Shown here piece by piece: positions 60,819 to 64,000 of a stretch of 64,000 nucleotides of DNA. Where the stretch lies: assembly GCF_030287445.1 (NCBI RefSeq), contig NZ_JASVWB010000002.1:4898001-4962000 (forward strand), given 5' to 3'. Numbering within the stretch: the stretch's first letter is position 1; every line of letters begins with the position of its first letter. Position numbers and translations under genes: made by a program. This DNA comes from Streptomyces sp. ALI-76-A. GTDB lineage: Bacteria > Actinomycetota > Actinomycetes > Streptomycetales > Streptomycetaceae. Below the pieces are notes generated by a model that made no database searches, was not told the DNA's origin, and worked only from the letters and a program-made list of their open reading frames with translations.

Positions 60819-61465
60819 GCGGCGGACCTCCTTTCCAGGGCGAGGAACTGCGTGGCGATCCACTGGGAGTAGGCCGGGGGGACGGCCTTGCGGGCTTCGA
60901 GGCTGGTCATCCAGGTGCAGCCCATGGCGTCGGCGTAGGCGCGCTCGCCCTTGTGCTCGAACGCGAGCAGGCCCTTGCGGTGCCAGCAGGGCGGGACCAG
61001 GTCCCCGCCGCCGCCCCACGACGTCTCGAACACGCGGTGGCGGCGCAGGCTGAGGCCGAACTGGGTCCCGCACAGCAGGTAGTCCGGGCGTAGCAGGCCC
61101 GCGGCTGCGGTCTCGGGGACGTTCTCCATCACCCATGGCCGGCCGGTGGCCTGCATGACCTGGCGCCCGGGGCCGACCAGGTCGGGGTGCGCGTCGGGGT
61201 TGCCCCGCCACTTCGTGACGGTGGCGTAGCGCTCGCACGGCCAGGAGCCGTGGACCAGGTCGAAGGTGTGGCCGTACCGGGCGCAGTACTCCAGGCCGTC
61301 GGCCTGGACGAACGGGAAGGGGTAGTTGGGCTGAGGGCGGATGTCGACGCCGACCACGTCGAACCCGGTGAGGTAGTAGCCCATGGACAGCCCGCCCGCG
61401 CCGCAACACAGGTCCAGCACCCGCAGCCCGTTCGGGCGGCGCAATGGCAGCACACGCGCGTTCAT
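60815..61465 (-). CDS. compact DNA cytosine-5 methyltransferase B
   Basis: A 216-residue m5C methyltransferase-like protein: VLDLCCGAGGLSMGYYLTGFDVVGVDI (motif I-II), FDLVHGSWPCERYATV with catalytic Cys (motif IV), GRPWVMENVPETAAA (motif VI, ENV), LRRHRVFE (motif VIII) and VPPAYSQWI (motif X). Motif IV reads SWPCERY instead of SPPCQ-x-FS. It is shorter than typical enzymes (about 300 or more residues), with almost no target-recognition domain. The ATG at 61465 overlaps the stop of methyltransferase A (ATGA), and its stop overlaps the primase start. Confidence 0.82.
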   Translation of the reverse strand: MNARVLPLRRPNGLRVLDLCCGAGGLSMGYYLTGFDVVGVDIRPQPNYPFPFVQADGLEYCARYGHTFDLVHGSWPCERYATVTKWRGNPDAHPDLVGPGRQVMQATGRPWVMENVPETAAAGLLRPDYLLCGTQFGLSLRRHRVFETSWGGGGDLVPPCWHRKGLLAFEHKGERAYADAMGCTWMTSLEARKAVPPAYSQWIATQFLALERRSAA

Positions 61466-62163
61466 GCGGCCACCTCCAGACCGCGGGCGGCCAGCAGCTC
61501 CAGCGCGGCGCGGCCGATGTGCTCGGCGTAAGCGGGCGGGATGCACTCGCGGATGCCGTCGCGGTTCATCCACGGCACCCCCAGCACCCTGCGGGCCAGG
61601 GCGACGCCGGAGAAGTTGCCGACGAACTGCCCGTAGTGCCCGGGCGGGACCGGGCGGCCCATCTTGGCCTGCGGCACGAAGTGCGCGGGATGCTCGGGCT
61701 GCGCGAGGTGGAAGCCGCCGCCGGTCTCGAAGAACCGGTGCCGGTAATTGGCCAGACCGAACATCCGCCCGCACAGCATCACCGGAGCACGCAGCTTGGG
61801 CACCGCCCCGCGCACGTTCTCCATCACCCACGGACGCCCGGTCGTCTCCAGCGCCGCGCGGGTGGGGGCGATCAGGTCGGGGTGGTCGTTGGACTGGATG
61901 CGCTGGCACTCGCTGTCGTGCTGGCACGGCGGTGAGCCGTGGATGAAGTCGAACTCCGCGCCGTGCTCCAGGACGAACGCGATCGCGTCCGCCTGAACGA
62001 ACCGGTACGGGTAGCGGGGCTGCGGGTCCTTGTCGACGCCGGTCACGTCAAAGCCGACGTCGGCGTAGCCCTTGGCGGCGCCACCCTGGCAGCAGTACAA
62101 GTCCAGCAGGCGCGGCCTGGTCCGGGACCTTGTGCGGGTGGGGATGTCGGTGGGGTGGGGCAT
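61462..62163 (-). CDS. compact DNA cytosine-5 methyltransferase A
   Basis: A 233-residue paralogue of methyltransferase B. Motif I LLDLYCCQGGAAKGYADVGFDV; motif IV FIHGSPPCQHDSECQ; motif VI GRPWVMENVRGAV; motif VIII NYRHRFFETGG; motif X IRECIPPAYAEHIG. PPCQ is canonical, unlike the partner. A GGAG ribosome site is nine bases before the ATG at 62163. It is first in an operon running into the primase and ATPase genes. It is divergent from the HNH endonuclease, 105 bp away, so both can share regulatory sequence. Confidence 0.86.
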   Translation of the reverse strand: MPHPTDIPTRTRSRTRPRLLDLYCCQGGAAKGYADVGFDVTGVDKDPQPRYPYRFVQADAIAFVLEHGAEFDFIHGSPPCQHDSECQRIQSNDHPDLIAPTRAALETTGRPWVMENVRGAVPKLRAPVMLCGRMFGLANYRHRFFETGGGFHLAQPEHPAHFVPQAKMGRPVPPGHYGQFVGNFSGVALARRVLGVPWMNRDGIRECIPPAYAEHIGRAALELLAARGLEVAA

Positions 62164-62268
62164 GCTGGTGGTCTCCAGTTCTGTCGATGGAGCTGGGGTG
62201 AAGGGGCGGCCGCGGTCTTTGGCGAGATGGGCGGCTGCCCCGGCTTGCTGGGCACACGAGGGGGCGCA

Positions 62269-63270
62269 GTGACGACTGCATGGCTGGTGCTGGCTGTGGG
62301 CGACGACCGTCAGCACGGTGGAAACGACGGGTACGACGACGACCCGTCGCAGCACTACAGCTGGGACGACACTGTCCCCAACCACGGCCGCATCGCCGTG
62401 GGGGACGTGATCGCCCTTTGGGACAAGAAGAAGCTGCTCGGCGTCGGGGTGATCTCCGCGATCGAGACCGGACGAGAGACAAAGACGCTCTACTTCTGTC
62501 CCGAGTGCAAGAAGGCGAGTATCAAGCCGCGCAAACGGCTGAAGCCAGCATTCCGCTGCAACAAGTGCGGCGCCCTCTTCGACGTCCCGGGCAGCAAGAC
62601 CCGGGAAGTAGTCACCTATCGTTCCCGGCACGGCGAGGCGTGGATGGACGGCCGCGGCCTGCTCACCGGACGGGAGTTGCGGGCGCTGTGCGACTCCCCC
62701 GACTCCCAGCTGAGCATGCGGCCCGCCCGCTGGGAGAAGCTGCGCGACGCCCTCATCGATGTCGCAGGCATCAGCCTTGCTGATCTGGACCTAGACGGGG
62801 ACGGAGCAGGATCGCGGCGGCCGATCGCGGGCGGGCACCGGATGAAGAACGTCCGTACCCGTGTGGGGCAGGCACCCTTCCGCAAGCAGCTGCTCGCGGA
62901 TCACGGCCAGGTGTGCGCGTTCACCGGACCGGCGCCGGCCGGGGCGCTCCAAGCCGCCCACCTCTACAGCTACGCAGAGGAAGAAGAACATCACGACTGG
63001 GGCGGTCTGCTGCTGCGCAATGACGTCCACAGCCTCTTCGACCGCGGGCAGATCGCCGTCAACCCCGATACCAGACGCATCGAGGTCGACGACGAACTCC
63101 TCCGCTACCCGGCATACGCCGAACTGCATGGCAAGGCACCCAGGGTCAGACTGCGACCCGAGCATGAGGTATGGCTGGCTGCGCACTGGCGCATCCACCG
63201 CTCCGCTGCCGTGTCCGTGCCTGCAAGCCGGAGCCCAGAAGCTGCGTCCCAGAGATGCGGAACGGCGTGA
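62269..63270 (+). CDS. HNH endonuclease with PUA-like/zinc-ribbon N-terminus
   Basis: A 333-residue protein in three parts. Residues 1-75 (VLAVGDD, VGDVIALWDKKKLLGVGVISAI) resemble PUA/EVE-type binding folds. A zinc ribbon has C77-x2-C80 and C97-x2-C100. The HNH domain (about 195-275) has CAFTG, then AAHLYSYAEEEEHHDWGGLLLRNDVHSLFDRGQIAVN, with H231, N251 and H254. This pattern matches McrA-like and type II HNH restriction nucleases. GTG 62269 follows GAGGGGGCGCA. It lies opposite the paired cytosine methyltransferases. An in-frame ATG at 61939 lies inside the other strand's gene and is rejected. Confidence 0.8.
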   Translation: MTTAWLVLAVGDDRQHGGNDGYDDDPSQHYSWDDTVPNHGRIAVGDVIALWDKKKLLGVGVISAIETGRETKTLYFCPECKKASIKPRKRLKPAFRCNKCGALFDVPGSKTREVVTYRSRHGEAWMDGRGLLTGRELRALCDSPDSQLSMRPARWEKLRDALIDVAGISLADLDLDGDGAGSRRPIAGGHRMKNVRTRVGQAPFRKQLLADHGQVCAFTGPAPAGALQAAHLYSYAEEEEHHDWGGLLLRNDVHSLFDRGQIAVNPDTRRIEVDDELLRYPAYAELHGKAPRVRLRPEHEVWLAAHWRIHRSAAVSVPASRSPEAASQRCGTA

Positions 63271-63335
63271 CGACGGCCGCGGCCATAAGTGCGCGCACGA
63301 CGGGCCACAGCGTGGCACTCCTGCGCGGCCCCTTC

Positions 63336-63644
63336 TCAGTGCTTGCTGCGGAACAGACGAAGGGTGATCCCGCCGACGCCGATCGGCCCGGCGGCGCCGC
63401 CGACCGCCACGGCAGCGTTCACGGCGAAGTCGAGCAGCGCGAGGAACGCGGCCACGAGACCGAAGACGCCGATGACTCCGGCGCCGGCGACGGCGATGGG
63501 GAACAGGTAGTGCCGCAGGGGTCGACCGGTGGGGTCGGTGTGGTGGACGACGATGACGACGGGGGCGCCGGTGGTTTCGGCGCGGCGGTAGGTGTCGGCG
63601 GGGATGTGCGGGGCGATGATCCTCGGCGGGTCATGGTGGGTCAT
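63336..63644 (-). CDS. small membrane protein of the element
   Basis: A 102-residue protein. The hydrophilic N-terminus MTHHDPPRIIAPHIPADTYRRAETTGAPVVIVVHHTDPTGRP leads to two hydrophobic helices (HYLFPIAVAGAGVIGVFGLVAAFLALLDF and VAVGGAAGPIGVGGITLRL). I recall near-identical N-termini in Streptomyces integrative elements, where function is unknown; SpdB-like spread proteins are one possibility. ATG 63644 has GAGGGAAC upstream. In-frame ATG 63761 is less likely. Confidence 0.7.
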   Translation of the reverse strand: MTHHDPPRIIAPHIPADTYRRAETTGAPVVIVVHHTDPTGRPLRHYLFPIAVAGAGVIGVFGLVAAFLALLDFAVNAAVAVGGAAGPIGVGGITLRLFRSKH

Positions 63645-63705
63645 GGCGGGTTCCCTCGGGTGTGTCGCGGGCCCGCGCCGGTGCGTGGCGCGGGCCCGTG
63701 CGGGT

Positions 63706-63815
63706 GGGTGTGATGGGCGGGTGTGACGCGGGCGTGACAGGCCGCTGTGATGGCGCGTCACACCCGCGTCCGCCTAGGGGTTTAGGTGTGACGGGCCCGT
63801 CACGTGTGACGGGTG
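63706..63815. repeat. short GTGTGACG/GCGTGAC-rich region
   Basis: Several degenerate GTGACG/CGTCAC words occur (near 63722, 63734, 63756, 63786, 63799 and 63805), some inverted, between the small membrane gene and the truncated gene. The core differs from the TGACGCA iterons, sharing only TGACG. It may be a promoter or recognition region. Confidence 0.4.
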
Positions 63816-64000
63816 TCAGGCAGCCGCGAGGGCGGGGACGATGCGCCACCGGCCGGTGGTGTTCGTCGCCTGCAGACGGCCTTCCTGCGCTGCTTCCTTG
63901 AGCCGCTTGGAGACCCAGGACCGGCCCAGGTTGTGGCGGTCGCACCAGTCGGTGAAGTCCTTCGGGCCCACGATCATCTGCCCGTTCTGCTCGAACTCCT
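63816..64000 (-). CDS. C-terminus of a larger element protein, truncated by window edge
   Basis: The minus-strand frame is open to the right edge and ends TGA at 63816-63818. The visible 61 residues include MIVGPKDFTDWCDRHNLGRSWVSKRLKEAAQEGRLQATNTTGRWRIVP, a winged-helix or HTH-like segment. FtsK/TraB-type translocases of AICEs end in a wHTH, so this could be the transfer protein; it might instead be a replication or regulatory protein. Only the C-terminal part is seen. Confidence 0.5.
   Translation of the reverse strand, partial: EFEQNGQMIVGPKDFTDWCDRHNLGRSWVSKRLKEAAQEGRLQATNTTGRWRIVPALAAA

Noticed and set aside
61939..62268. Upstream extension of the HNH frame
   Set aside because: It lies within the opposite-strand methyltransferase gene, and GTG 62269 has a good ribosome site.

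Overview
The window is high-GC actinobacterial chromosome, almost certainly Streptomyces. It carries wblA, bldG and its anti-sigma partner, GTG and TTG starts, strong third-position GC bias, Lys/Ala-tailed topoisomerase I and endonuclease III, and tandem ArsA-type ATPases. The gene order resembles, from memory, the S. coelicolor SCO3540-SCO3580 interval read in reverse. No database search was possible, so family names rest on motifs and remembered family features.

Layout. 1-3.4 kb: a secreted LamG protein, tRNA-Pro(CGG), a Pr6Pr membrane protein and a metallophosphoesterase. 3.4-9.5 kb: a GatB/YqeY protein, a bifunctional class A penicillin-binding protein, the WhiB-like regulator WblA and a coupled ArsA-type ATPase pair. 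9.6-19.7 kb: DUF4177, RidA, Nudix and MBL-fold genes, a Crp-family regulator, endonuclease III, a second Nudix gene, a MarP-like membrane protease, an alpha/beta hydrolase with a holin-X-like protein, and NhaA. 19.9-26.1 kb: acetyl-CoA synthetase, a SulP-carbonic anhydrase fusion and a deacetylase-like lipoprotein. 26.2-29.3 kb: a CooC-like ATPase, a degenerate Fic-like protein, a structured noncoding RNA candidate and a HAD hydrolase. 29.9-35.7 kb: a compact Tad/Flp pilus locus (CpaE-like, CpaF/TadA, TadB, TadC, a Flp-like DUF4244 peptide and two TadE-like proteins). 35.5-42.6 kb: a DEAD-box helicase convergent with the Tad locus, bldG and its anti-sigma partner, the proton-pumping pyrophosphatase and a lipoprotein. 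42.6-56.1 kb: a class I methyltransferase, a frameshifted Ser/Thr kinase pseudogene, topA, a three-part MFS/thymidylate-kinase/coiled-coil fusion, DNA polymerase III delta-prime and a secreted tripeptidyl-aminopeptidase-like protein.

From 56.26 kb to the right edge lies one end of an integrative element, probably an actinomycete integrative and conjugative element (AICE), inserted at the 3' end of tRNA-Thr(CGT). Order: tRNA/attL, tyrosine integrase (-), excisionase (-), about 200 bp holding eleven copies of TGACGCA or its complement, a replication ATPase (-), a primase-polymerase (-), two compact cytosine-5 DNA methyltransferases (-), then a divergent HNH endonuclease (+) with a zinc ribbon and a PUA-like N-terminus. 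A small membrane protein and a truncated winged-helix-like C-terminus follow. The methyltransferases are coupled by ATGA overlaps to each other and to the primase, so a candidate restriction-modification module is built into the replication operon. This is the most interesting system in the window.

Two features recur. At least ten genes have a TAGGCT/CACAAT-like -10 box six or seven bases before the start codon, usually without a Shine-Dalgarno sequence, suggesting leaderless mRNAs. Short tandem repeats are common: four unrelated 9-bp arrays, a 6-bp array of about ten copies and a 23-bp minisatellite.
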